A program made the position numbers and the translations under genes. Under the pieces are notes generated by a model. That model did not search any database. It was not told where the DNA came from and worked only from the letters and a program-made list of their open reading frames with translations. Source: Udeniomyces pyricola (lineage: Eukaryota > Basidiomycota > Tremellomycetes > Cystofilobasidiales > Mrakiaceae). Taken from it: a stretch of DNA of 64,000 nt. This document shows positions 1 through 11,744 of the stretch, in pieces (the stretch's first letter is position 1; each line of letters begins with the position of its first letter). The DNA lies in contig BCIK01000005.1 of NCBI GenBank assembly GCA_039545295.1, positions 1,196,797-1,260,796 on the forward strand, read 5' to 3'.

Positions 1-3000
1 CTTCGACTCAAAGACTACGAACAGAACCGCAAGGCCCCCCAGCAGGGTCAGACCGGCTTTGGGCAGTCAGCCCCAACCACGACCTTTGGCGCGGCACCTG
101 CGCCTTCTGGAGGTCTCTTTGGCTCCTCCGCTGGCTCTTCGGCTTTCGGACAGCCACCCAAGCCTGCTGGAGGCCTCTTTGGCGCGCCCGCGAGCTCTAC
201 CCCGGCCTTTGGTGCCCCCGCTCCGGCAACGGGCGGTGGCTTGTTTGGTTCGAGTGGAGGAACTGGTGCTTTTGGCAGTAGCAGTGGTGGAGGTTTCGGA
301 GCTGCTCAGCCAGCCAAGCCTGCGTTCGGTGGTTTTGGTAAGCAGGATACCACGTCTTTTTGGCGTTCGCTACACGTGCACAACTAGCAACTCACACACT
401 TCTCTGTTCACGTCCATCAGGCGCCTCTGCCGCTCAGCCGACTTCGACTTTTGGTCAGCCTCAGCAACCGGCGACTTCGACGTTTGGAGGTTTCGGTCAA
501 TCCTCTACCCAGCAGCCTGCCCCCGCCACATCGACATTTGGCGGATTCGGTAAGAAAAAGCCTTTTGTTATGATGTGTACGCAACGCTGGTCGCTCGGCT
601 GACACCATGCTTTCTTCGTTCCTCGCCTACATTATTCACTTGTAGGTCAACAACCTCAGCAGCAACAACAACAGCAGCAGCCACAACAACCAGCCTCCAC
701 GGGCGGCCTCTTTGGAAGCACCGCCAACAACACCGGCTCCTCGCTCTTTGGTGCCCCTAAACCGGCGGGCACTGGCCTCTTTGGTTCGCCTGCCCCAGCC
801 GCACCCTCGACGGGCGGTCTCTTTGGCTCCCAACCGGCAGCTCCCTCTGGAGGACGTGAGTGTCGTTCGGTTTCATCTCGACAGACTCATCGACATAGCG
901 CGTTTTCTGACGTTTGCATTAAGCTGACCTTCGCAAACCTCTTGGCTTTGACGTAGTCTTTGGGTCGGCTCCCGCTACTCAGCCGTCTGGTGGGCTCTTC
1001 GGTCAGACTCCTTCTGCCCAGCCGTCAACTAGTCTCTTTGGCCAACCTCAGCAGAACCAACAGCCGCAGCAGAACCAGACTCAGGGCTCTTCGCTCTTTG
1101 GCGGAGGTGGAGGAGGACTCTTTGGTGCCAAGCCGGCGACTCCAGCTCCTTCGGGCGGTCTGTTCGGCTCTGCTCCGACGCCCGCTCCCCAGACGGGAGG
1201 AGGAGGACTCTTCGGTGGTGGAAGCAGCGGCGGGCTCTTTGGCAATTCGTCTACGAATCAGCAACCGCAACAAAACAACGGTTCCAGCCTCTTTGGCCAA
1301 CCCCCTAAGCCGGCCGGCAGTGGACTTTTTGGTGGTGGTGGAGGCGGTCTCTTTGGATCGCAATCCCAGACGCTACAGCAACAACAGCAGCAGCCACAGC
1401 AGCAGCAGCAGCCTCAACAGCAAAACCTTCAGGCATCTATCGATCAGAACCCCTATGGTCGTAACCCTCTCTTTGACCAGCCCGGTCCGGCCCTCCCGCT
1501 CATGCAGGAGCTCTCCAGCAAGAAACCCCCTCTTCTGCCTCTCTCGAACCGATCGCGAACTCCTCAATCGTCCAAGAACCTCACCCGTTTGCGAGGATTT
1601 GCCGCATCTCCCGCCTCATCCAACGGCCGGGCCAGCCCCGGTCTGAACAGCTCAACAGGTCGCGCTTCGCCTGCTCGAGGCAACCAACTCGCCGGGCTTA
1701 GCGATGATGCCTCGGTTGCCCTCAGCCCCCATGCGTTCGTCTCACGCAACAGCGTCAAGAAGCTCGTGCTCGACCGGCGCGTCGACAGCGCTGATCTCCT
1801 CTCGAGCCGCAACAGCTCCATGGGTTCGCCCGCCGGTCAGGGTAACCGACTGACCGACTCGGTCGACCGACCCAAGGTTACATTTGACTCCAGGATCGAT
1901 GTCGAGAGCTTCTTCAACAACGACTTCTCTTCTGTCAATTCGCCCGCCTCGCGAAAGGTTGCCTTTGCCTCGTCCGGTGGCCTCACTGATACGCCGACGC
2001 GACCCCCACCTGCTTCGATGCTTAACGGCAATGGCTTTACCGCTTCCACATCTCAGCAAGCCAGGTCCTCCTCGACCGGTGCCGATTCACCCGTCCAGAC
2101 GCGTGCGCCGCTGCAGCATGGAGCGTACTACACTCGGCCCGAGCTCGACGTCCTCGTCCGATCCGGATACGAAGACCTCACCGCCCTCTCTAACTTTGTC
2201 GTCGGTCGCAAGGGATTTGGCGAGGTCGCTTTCCTCGAGCCGGTCGACTTGACTTCAGTGCCTTCCATTCGCGACATTCCCGGCACGATCGTCTTGTTCG
2301 GAGAAAAGATGTGCGAGGTCTACCCCGATAACGTCTCGAAAGCCCCCCGTGGGACCGGCCTCAACGTCCCCGCCAAAATCACTCTTGAACGCTGCTGGCC
2401 CGTCGACAAAGCCACCCGGGAGCCCATCAAGGATGTGGCTGCTCCGAAAATGAAGAGCCACCTTCGACTCCTCAAAGGCATGGCCGAGACCGAATTCATC
2501 GACTACGCCGCCGACAGCGGCACCTGGATCTTCAACGTTCAGCACTTCTCCAAGTATGGACTCGTCGGGAGCGATGAAGAGGAGGAAGACGACGAGGAGG
2601 AGGAGGAAGAGAAAGAAGGAGCTACGCGCAAGACTGGTGGTGGTCAGCAAGCTCAACATCCGACCGCATCCCGACACCCACCCCCTGGCCGACGTCGAGC
2701 GGCTATCGAAGAGCAAGATGAGATGGACGAGGACGAGGAGGCCGACCTGCCTCCTGTCACCTATGGCTCTGACGACGACGAGTCCATGTCCAATGACTCG
2801 TCTCAATCGTCGACCCAAGAAGGTTCATCTCGAACGGCCTCGCCTCAAGATACGCCCCGCCGATACGTATCGCAGGACAAGCTTTCGGCCTCGGACGAAG
2901 ACGATTTGACCGAAACGGAGCGATCGGACGACGACGTTGAAACGTCAGAGGTTGATGAGCCTGAAGAACTCTCGGGAGAGGACGACGACGAGGACCAAAG

Positions 3001-6000
3001 TCAAGTCTCGAACCAAGACTCGCTACACATGTCCGAACTCGAGTATGATGAGGAGGATGGCGGCAAGCGAAGCGCTCCCGGTGGACGAAGTCAGGTCCGG
3101 CCTTGGGGCAGCGTGGTCGGAGTCGAGCCGCGCAAGGTTCAGGTGATGCAAGCTTCGTTTTTTCGAAGCGGGGAGCAGCACCGGCACGCCGAAAGCACGC
3201 CTAAGGCGAGCTCGAAGCTGACTGCCGGAGAGAGGTTTTCGAGGAAGCACGTCCTGCCAGAGAGGGAGGGCAGACTCTTTCTCGATGGTGAGGATGGCTT
3301 GAAGATCGACAGATCTTCATCTCAGGTGAGGGCGGCTTTTTGCACATCTTCTCGCATTTAAATGAGGAACAAACCTGCAACGTCGGGAAAACCGTGTCGC
3401 TGACTATGGACTTTTGGGTTTGACTGTGCTTGCTCATCCAGCGACCATCCTTCGAAGCCTCCGCTGCTCCCCTGAGCCGCCCGACGCGCAAGTACGCCCG
3501 GATCGCGTCGTCCGAGAGTCTCATCCAGGGACACGAGGGCGTTATGGTTGATGCAGGGTTGATGCAGGGTCGATCTTTTCGTGTCGGCTGGGGTCCAGAC
3601 GGGACGCTTGTTCATATGGGCAAGCTATGTGGTCTTGATGGAAAGAGGTGAGCAGATCGGACTTTCCGTATAATCGGAGTAAAACTTGTCCTTGGTGAGA
3701 GCTTTCGAGATTGACGGTTCGCGGTATCGTCTTTTTCGGCTTTCATCAGCTCCCTAGCACCTGGCTCGTCCCTCAAGCTCGAAACCGTCCAAGTCCTTTC
3801 CAACGACGTCGAGACGGAGCAAGCCCGCTCGCGCCGCCTTTTTGATACACAAATCGCCAACTCGACCATTTCAGCCGAAAGTTCCTCGTCCATACCCTAC
3901 GCCATCCCTTCGTCTTCTCTTCGTTTCCATCACTTTGCCTCGTCTTTCGCTGCCGACGATCACTCGCCAGAAGCTCAGTTGTGGCGACTTGGCTCGGCCC
4001 TCTTTGACGAAATCGACCTCGGCCTGCCCGACTCGGCGCCGTCTCAGCTCGTCGACCGCGTGAGCCGACTTCGCCGCAAGCTCGCGCTTTCCAAGTGGCT
4101 CCAGGCGGTTGTCACACCCGCTGTCGATCATGACCTACTCGAAGCCCAAGATGCCGGCCCAGCACGCGTCTTCACATTGCTGAGTGGCCACCAAGTTGAG
4201 CGCGCCGCCCAGACTGCCATCGATGCGGGCGATCTTCGCCTTGCGACCCTTCTCACCCGGATCGGAGGCAACCAATCATTCAAGGACGACGTTCGTCTTC
4301 AGCTCGACAAGTGGCGCGAGCATCGAGCCGACTCACTCATCGCGACCGACTACCGCAAGATCTATTCACTTCTCGCCGGAATTGTCGATGTCTCCGAAGG
4401 CAACCAAGCTCGCGATCCGTCTGAATCGACCGAAGAGATTGTCATTCCCGCCGGCCTCGACTGGAAGCGCGCATTCGGTCTCCATTTCTGGTTTGGCTCG
4501 CCTTTCGAGTCGGACCTTGCCGAGTCTCTCAGCCGATATGAGGACGCGCTTCAGACCCGCACTGCGCCTGCCTCGCCCCTGCCATGGTACCAAGAGAGGC
4601 CCTCGCTCGCCAAGGAAGCCACGCGATGGAAGACCCCCGAAGGCACCCAGGACGCCTTGTTCCTTCTCCTCAACCTCCAGTCAGACACGGCCACCCCACT
4701 CGAATCTGCTCTCAACCCATCCGCGTTTGGTCCAACGCCACTCGATTACCGTCTCCCATGGCATATGTACACCATTCTGGCGCTTGCTCTTCAAGCGAGA
4801 GATTTCGCCGATCGTGAGCTCGGAGAAGAAGACGACCAGATGGGTCACAGCGCGAGCGCCAACGTCCTCACCGCCAACTACGCCTGGGGTCTCGAGCAAA
4901 TGGGCGCCTGGGACCAGGCCGCTTTCGTTTTGCTCCATCTCGAAGTGGATGAATTGTACGTATCATCTGACGGAGACGAGGGCGGAGTCTTAACATGCCG
5001 TCTTATGGTCTGCTGAAAACTGATTGTGGCTACGCATTTTGCCTTTTGCTTGCAGGCGCAAGAATGCCCTCAAGGCGCTCCTCGCTCGGCAAGTCGGCAA
5101 GGACGAAGAAAAGGAAAAGTTTGTCGTCGAGAAGCTGTTGATTCCTGTTGAATGGATTGCCGAGGCTAAGGTGCGTTGCCTCCTTGCTGAGCTTTTTGTC
5201 TTTTGTTCACCTTGTGAGGGTGACACTGTACTAAATTCGCACGCCATTTTCTGACCTTCGTCGTTCCTGCAATCCTCGTTTCTGAACTTGTCTTCTCGTA
5301 CATGTCATCAATCCTCTGCTCTTTTCCTAACTACTCAAGGCCAATCTCGCCAACGATCAAGGAGATCCGTATGGTCGATACCTCCACCTCATCGACGCCA
5401 AGCTGTACGACCAAGCATCGACCGTTGTCATCCGAGAATTGCTCTCTGAAGCTCTCATCCGCGAAGACTTTGATCTTGTCCGACGCCTCCTCGAGCCTTT
5501 GAGGACAGTTCGACTTACCGAACGACACGTCTCGGTATGTTGTGTGTCTTCTAGGTCTAGCTTGGACCATCTGGGCGCACGTGCCTCAGCAGGTGCTGAC
5601 TTGTTGCCTCTCCCGTTTCCTTCTTTTTTTCTTCTTCTTTTTTTTAGACGGCTCTATCTCTTGTCGACACCCTCGAACGACTCCCCGGTCTTCTGACGGA
5701 CGCTTTGACGACGACGCTCGAGCCGGCCCGCGCAGACGAGCTCTCGCATTTGTCGTCGAACCTTCCGTCGCTCATTCGATCCATCCCCGAGGTCTTTACC
5801 GAGTCAAGCCTTCAGACCAACGTTGTGCTCTCGGACGTGCTCGCCAAACTGCTCCGGTTCGGAAGTATGCTCGCAGTCGGACGCTTCGTGAGTATCCTGT
5901 TAGATTGACGGATAGTGTGTGATGGCTTTTGAAGGTTACACCGCGACTGAGCAGCTGACGCTGGATTGGGGAATATTGTTTGGTGTGTTGCAGCTTCCTA

Positions 6001-6095
6001 CGGCTCCCACGTCGTCGTACCAACCCGAGGAGCTGTCCCTTGTCCAGGCTGGTGCACTCGACCAGTTTATCATTTCGCTTGAGCAATTCGCTTGA
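1..6095 (+). CDS. NUP145: Nup98-Nup96 nucleoporin precursor (5'-truncated by window edge)
   Basis: Nuclear pore scaffold and FG protein made as one precursor that cuts itself into an FG-repeat half (Nup98/Nup145N) and a Y-complex half (Nup96/Nup145C). The reading frame is open from base 1 with RLKDYEQNRK, which in Nup98 proteins follows the Rae1-binding GLEBS segment, so the true start lies upstream. GLFG/FG repeats and Q-rich spacers run to about 1500. The autoproteolytic domain spans about 2108-2590 and ends in QHFSKYG; cleavage is expected between F (2546-2548) and S (2549-2551). A very acidic linker follows. Nup96 begins near 3442 with GRSFRVGWGPDG. Introns inferred by phase: 338-420, 550-645, 856-956, 3326-3441, 3648-3749, 4956-5055, 5171-5339, 5535-5647, 5888-5993. 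The last exon ends LEQFA with TGA at 6093-6095. Identification is secure; the symbol follows yeast NUP145. Confidence 0.95.
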
Positions 6096-6704
6096 GGTTT
6101 TGCTCTCCCTTTTCCACTCTCTCTCTCTCTCTCTCTCTCTTTTCTACCTTTTATATAAATAAGCAAATTGATGTTCCTGTCGTACTTTTTGGTAAATCAT
6201 GTGCATTTTGTGTTGCATCTCGTTTTGAAAGCTGATTGATCCCTGTTGGGTGTTGGTTAAATATTGAATGTTAAAACATATCACGTCGAGTTGAATCTGG
6301 TGGAACGTTTGATTGGATCCAAGAAGGAACCTTTTGATCGGAGTCTAAAACGTGATTTGACTTGCGGGAACTCGGACTCCATGTGGGCGGCGTGCGCAGT
6401 CTCTGGAATCAGGCTGCTGACCAAGCAGAATCCCGACTTCTCCCTCGCCTTGGACGCGGACGCGCAACGTTGGAGTGGCAGCAGCTTGCTTGCGTCTGCC
6501 TTGGCCTTGCCCTCGAAGCTCGACGTCTCAGATATCAGCGACCCTACAAGCTACACACTATTGGAAGCCCCCCCCCCCCCCACCCTCCTGGATCTCGTCC
6601 GTCCCTCACCGGCCCCACTTGCGTCTCGTCCGTCACCCTTGGTCTCGCTTTCATTCATCCGTGCCCCAGTGTCCTCCAGTTCCCTCTTCCCCATTCCTTC
6701 CACC
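6096..6704. other. intergenic: NUP145 3' flank and bZIP gene 5' leader
   Basis: No separate gene seen. It holds a CT dinucleotide run just after the nucleoporin stop and, nearer the bZIP gene, a pyrimidine-rich leader with a C14 homopolymer at 6568-6581. The bZIP frame stays open leftwards to 6264 and contains an in-frame ATG at 6381, so a longer N terminus cannot be excluded. I treat it as leader because a slippage-prone C14 inside coding sequence is unlikely and the ATG at 6705 has a better context. Confidence 0.6.
6117..6141. repeat. (CT)n microsatellite
   Basis: Uninterrupted CT dinucleotides directly downstream of the nucleoporin stop codon, in its presumed 3' UTR. Confidence 0.9.
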
Positions 6705-9398
6705 ATGTCGTCCCTCACCCAGGACTGGGCAACTTCCACCTCTCACGACGCCGACTTCCTCGCCATACTCGAGCAACAAATGTCCACCAACCTCGGCAAC
6801 GCCCAATCGATTCCGACATCCTTCTACCCTCAGCGTCCCTTCCCGCAAGTTTCACCCCCGCTCTCCGAGTCGAGTGACCGTGAGACCCGAGATCGAAGTA
6901 ACAGTCACCTCAGTGACGACAACGAGGCACCGAGCGATAATGAGAATGACGATGGTGACGAGCATCACAAGCGTAAGAAGCAGGGTGCCGGCGCTCAAGG
7001 CGATGCAGGCAAGAAGGGAAAGACTGCTAAGGAAGGCTCCATGGACCAAGGTCAGTAGGCTCATTTCACGGCCGTATGGGAATTCTCTCTTGGGTTGGCT
7101 GCGTTTGTCGTCCCAACCAAGACGTGCCACACGCTGACTGTGCTCTCTTATCTGTTGTCGTCCTCCAGAAGGCGAGAAGAAAGGCAAGAAGAAAGGCGAG
7201 CCCAAAGTGAGTCATCCATGCCTGACGCTCTCGGTCCGCATCCTTCTCTGCCTCGATCGACTTGACAGACGCGATTGACGCGTGCTGCATACACGGCTCG
7301 TGCTCTCCAGGATGACAACAAGCTTAACAAGCGAAAGGAACAGAATCGAGTGAGTCCGCATGCTGCTCGTCCAGACGCGTCGGGGGCTGTTTGGGTGGGA
7401 CAGGATAGGATATACGATATAGGATACGGACTGATGAGTGCGCCCGCTTCCCCGGACCTCCACTTCCTTGCTCGCTCGCTCGCTTGTCCCTCCCCTTCAG
7501 GCTGCTCAACGCGCCTTCAGGTCGGTCTTCTTTCGCCCCTCGCTTGGCGACCGATTTATTTTTGATCATCTACTGAACAGGCTTCTCATTGACGTCTCAG
7601 AGAGAGAAAAGAAAAACACGTCAAGGACGTGAGTTCCCCTTTGTTGCACTCACGCCCCTAACCTTGCCCGTCGTACGGACTAGGTCACTCACGCCCAGGT
7701 CACCTCGTCTGTCTTTGCCCGCCTCAGCTCGAAGATCGCGTCGCTGCTTTGGCCGCGCAGAACGAGGGTGTCTCATCCGAAAATGAGAACCTGAGAGAAC
7801 TTCTGGCCAGACTCCAGAAGGAGAATGTCATGGTATGTGTAGTCTTGCGCCCAGTGGCTAGTGGATCATCGCCACCTTGCCGTTCAATAATAACAGAAAG
7901 CAGGAATGTCGCTAAGCCATCTTCCTTCTTTTTTGCCTCTTTCTTTTCTTTTCTAACCGGTCCTTAATCTTGATAGCTCAAACAAGCCGCCTTCACTTTC
8001 ACTCTTCCCAAACCTGAAGCGGGCGCACCCGTCATCCTGACAAAACCTCAAACCCCTCCTTCCTCAAACGCCGAATCACCTGAGTCGTTTGTTTCTGGCT
8101 CATCTACCTCGGTCTCTTCCCGAACCAAGTCTGTGTCGTATTCTTCCAACACTAGCAGAGACAGCCCGAGTGACGACTCGAGCAGCAACAATGGATTCAA
8201 CTTAAGTCCCGCTGTGGACAGCCCCCCGGCCACAATCTTCTCGACCGAGGGTTTCAACGTCTTCTCTGCTCCGACAGTCCAGGACCTCAAGTTGCCAACG
8301 GCCATCAAAGTTCCCAAGGTGGAGAATGCGGAGGACAACCTGGTCGGATCGAGTGACGCCAACCGTCCCCAGTATCCAACACGCGATTCGAATGGCTCCA
8401 TGCCCGACATTACCTCCTACACCCAAGCATCTACTTCCCAACCTCAATCGACACCTTCCTTTGACTCTTCCTCGCAGCAACAGCCGCAGGCGCAGACACT
8501 TCCGCCCTTCGACGCCCCTTCCCCCCCGACGTTCGCCTTTTCCCCCTCGGCATTTTTCAACTCGGTCGAGGCGGGCCCCTCTTCACCTTGCCAAGTTATT
8601 GCCTCGAACCCGGCGTTCACCTCGTTCCGCGAACCCTCTGCTTCACTTGACGCGTCGCTCAACGACTTCTTTGGCTCGAGTTCGACCAGCGCGTTCGATT
8701 TTGATGCGTCCGACAACTTCTCCGGCCTCTTTGACGGTCAGCTTGATGGCCTGGACGTCTCCCTCACACCGTTCGCGGAAGCGTCGAATCCGTTCTCGAC
8801 CGAGTCGTCACTGGCCAGCAAGGTGTCGACCTCGCCACCGACCATCGCCGGATTTGCTCCTTCATCCTCGTCAACTGTGTCCAAGGTTGCTAAGCCGGCG
8901 GGCTGGTGGAAGCTTCCTGCGCCCAACGGGACGAAGCACTGGTGGGAAGATCCAGACCATCACGGCGGAAATCCCGACCAAATCAGGGTTGCAGCCGATC
9001 CTCTATCCAAGCACTACAAGATTCAGGACGTTTGGGCCAAGATCGAGGACACCAAGCACAACTTGGCGGACGACGACTTGGACGTGAGTCTAGTCGTGGT
9101 ATCATCATGTCTCGGATCAACCGCCTTCGTGAACGAGTACATACTGACAATGCTGTTCCTTTGTCTCTGCCTGGTAGGTGCTCTGCTGGGAAATGAAATC
9201 CAAGGCCAAGTGCGGAGGCGCAGGTCAGTCGAACGCTATCTATTGCTTCTCTTAAAGCTCACCGCTGACCCCAACGCATCTCTTGATGTTTCAGATGGTG
9301 CCGTTTTGGATCATCACCAGGTCCAAGAGATTTTACAAGGCTTGCCTCATCGCTTTGAGTGCAAGTCGAAGCCTGCAGAAACTTTCCCACTTCCTTAA
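6705..9398 (+). CDS. YAP1: Yap1/Pap1-family bZIP transcription factor, oxidative-stress regulator
   Basis: AP-1-like activator that in yeasts shuttles by Crm1 export and is trapped in the nucleus when cysteines oxidise. Nine exons join in phase (6705-7050, 7169-7206, 7311-7349, 7501-7520, 7601-7628, 7728-7832, 7977-9083, 9178-9223, 9295-9398) to about 610 residues. An acidic and Lys-rich N terminus leads into the basic region NKRKEQNR + AAQRAFRERKEKHVKD (about residues 133-157), where AAQRAFRERK is the Yap/Pap1 signature, then the zipper LEDRVAALAAQ. A long Ser/Pro/Phe-rich middle contains one cysteine (SPCQ, about residue 397). The C terminus IWDRI-like DVWAKI and LCWEMKSKAKCG match the c-CRD/NES of Yap1/Pap1. 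Cysteines there are at about 564, 573 and 599; the first c-CRD cysteine of yeast is replaced. The start at 6705 (caccATG) is preferred over an in-frame ATG at 6381. Confidence 0.92.
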
Positions 9399-10164
9399 CC
9401 CCTTTCACTTTGGTTTTGTTGCATTATTTTCTATTTTTATCTTCGCTTCCCCCCCCCCCCCCGATCATTCCAGCTAGATTCTCCCCTCCCCTTTCTCGGT
9501 CCCCCGTGTTCTGCTACGCGCTCGCTTTACTGGAGTTTCGGCCTTTGCCACTCCTCATCATGTTTCAACTCAGAGTTTCCCTTGCGTGTTTTTTTTTTTC
9601 TTTTTCTTTTTTCGTTATTTCTTTTCTTTCTCTTCCCTTGCGAGTGGTCTGTAATTGTATCCGAATTCTTTTTGGTCGGCCGAAAGTTTCATAGCTCATC
9701 TCTGATGATGTTTCGACGCGTTCTTTTTCTCCTTGTTGACCACTACCATCAGTTGTGTTTCTTTACGCTCTTCGCTTTTTTATCTTTATGTAAGACTCTG
9801 AAGCTGGTAGTGGATCTGAGGTCGGTCGTACTCTTCCGGACATAACATTCTGAAAGGCGAGGCTAAGCCGGGCCTAATGATATGAGTCTGAGTTTGTTGC
9901 TCTTATATAAATATGAGCTGGCCCAAACTGGCCGTTATCCTAACAGGGGACGCGTTCGCGCGTGAGCAAGATTGGATCGGTTATTCAATTACGTAGCGAT
10001 GACAGTCTTCCTTCAAGCTTCACCTCCAGCCTTTGACTTGTATATCCTTCACCATCCACACTCCCATCCGCTCAGGTCAACTCCCCCTCACAGTCCATGG
10101 CACCTCGACCGTCGATCAAACTACATCACCATCATATCGTCCCACCACTACATCAACATCAATC
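9399..10164. other. intergenic: 3' UTR of bZIP gene and promoter of next gene
   Basis: Very T/C-rich on the + strand, with a C14 run at 9449-9462 and T tracts near 9589-9640. Nothing here looks coding: the open frames are low-complexity Phe/Leu/Ser runs. The last 150 bases before 10165 are C/A-rich, as expected for a 5' leader. Confidence 0.7.
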
Positions 10165-11744
10165 ATGCTCCTCCCTCACGCCGACGGCGACATCGCTCGC
10201 CCTATGTCTCTTGACCCGACTTCACCTCATACCCATCCCTCGCCCTCTTTCCCGTCCTCGTTCGAAGCCTTCCACCTCCCATCACCAAAGGTCTCATCCC
10301 CAAACGGACTGTTATCTCACGACATGTCTGACGCGGCTCGACGCTTACGCCGGTAAGGCGTTCGCCGTCTGCCTGAATAGATTGCCGCCCGCCGGCATCC
10401 TGCATGCTCCTCCGTTTAACCGTATTAATGCCCTCTTGACTGCTCTCACTTAGGCCATCCATGCTCGGTCAACAACCGCTCTCGGTTGATCATCCTCTCA
10501 GACCAAAGACTCCGCCGTACCCATCTGCATCGATGGCATTCTCTCCACTCAAGCAAGAGCTTGCGCCAATCTCGTCTAAACCGCCATTGTTGAATCCGCC
10601 TCGGTTCCATTCGCACGTCTCACCTCAATCATCATCTTCATCGAGCTCTCTAGATAAAGGCAAAGGACGTCTAATGGACGAGCCCGTCGCTCGGGCCATC
10701 ACTCGGAGTGGGTCCTTGCTTCCCAAGCATGCCGCTCAATCCCGTATCGCTGCTCAACTCTCGACCGAGCTCGATCCTGGCTCGACCGAGATCCGGTCCG
10801 AGGCTCAGATCCAACGTCTCCTGCAATCCCAATCGTCGTCGCCCCGACTACGGTCATCTCTCGCGACGCGACCTCGGTCTTCAGCGGGAAGGTTCCCGGA
10901 CGTCGTGGACGACGGCGACGACGACCTCTTTGGGACGTTTACCGCCTCGAGCAGTGCCAGCAGCGACGACCTCGACATGGAGGATGACGATTCGGCAAGC
11001 CTAAGCGAAAGCTTCTCTGGGGGAATTGGGGCTAGTCATGCGTTGGGAGGGCGGGGAGAAGGTGGCATCATGGGAGGAGGAGGATCAGGGGTAGACTCTT
11101 TGGCAACAGCAACTCCACCCTCACTACTCGCGTCCAACATTCCATCGACCCATCGCTCGCATAGCGGTGGAGAGAGTGACACATCTATGATTCCTTTGAG
11201 CAGTCCCGTCATGGCCAGCCCTATGCCTTCCATGTGGCGCGAAGGAAATGGCAAAGCGGCCTCCAACAAGCGCAAAGCCGCCGGGGACGACCGGTTCGAA
11301 CCTTATGGCAAACGAAGAGCCGTCTCGCCTTCGACGGTTTTGTTCCCTTCATCCTCCAACGGTCTCGGTCCATCTTCGATGACAAATGGGTCGCTCTCGG
11401 GCTCGACTGGGCTTGCTTCGCCAAGTCTCGTTCATTCGGGCTTATCTAGCGCCGTCCATCTACCTCTGTCGATCCCTCACGCTGCTTGCTCTGCTCCCAT
11501 TCCCATCTCATCCCCTTCGAACGGCTCCTTCTATCACCACTATAACCGGAACCGAGCTGGCTCACCCATTCCTCAAAGCCTGATGTCGACAAGCGCGACG
11601 AGCGCCGGTAGGAGCGCCGGCGCTGGCTTAGGCCTCGCACTCCTTCAGCGGGAAAGGGAAGGAAAGAGGGATCGGGCTATGAGCGGTATCGAAGATGGAG
11701 GAGAGTTGATTCTGGGGAGGATGCGGTTAGGAGACGATACCTAG
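10165..11744 (+). CDS. unrecognised Ser-rich protein, probably nuclear
   Basis: Family not recognised. Two exons (10165-10352, 10454-11744) join in phase across a GTAAGG...TTAG intron and restore RRLRRPSMLGQQ at the junction, which supports the splice. The product is about 490 residues, mostly low-complexity Ser/Pro/Gly. Visible elements are a Ser run near SSSSSSSLDKGKG, an acidic patch DDGDDDLFGTF, a short FG/GG linker, a basic NLS-like NKRKAAGDD..GKRRAVSPS with a proline-directed phospho-site, and a charged C terminus ending ILGRMRLGDDT. The pattern suits a disordered regulatory or chromatin-associated protein, but that is inference. The start at 10165 (MLLPHADGD) is the first ATG of the exon likely to be used; the frame is open further upstream. 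Confidence 0.7.

Noticed and set aside
2255..2818. 187-codon open frame on - inside the nucleoporin
   Set aside because: Antisense shadow of the autoproteolytic domain and acidic linker (Glu codons read as Leu/Phe runs).
4184..4993. 269-codon open frame on + inside the nucleoporin
   Set aside because: It is the +1-shifted shadow of the Nup96 exon; composition is Ser/Pro/Arg-rich as expected from a shifted GC-rich frame, and the Nup96 frame has conserved motifs.
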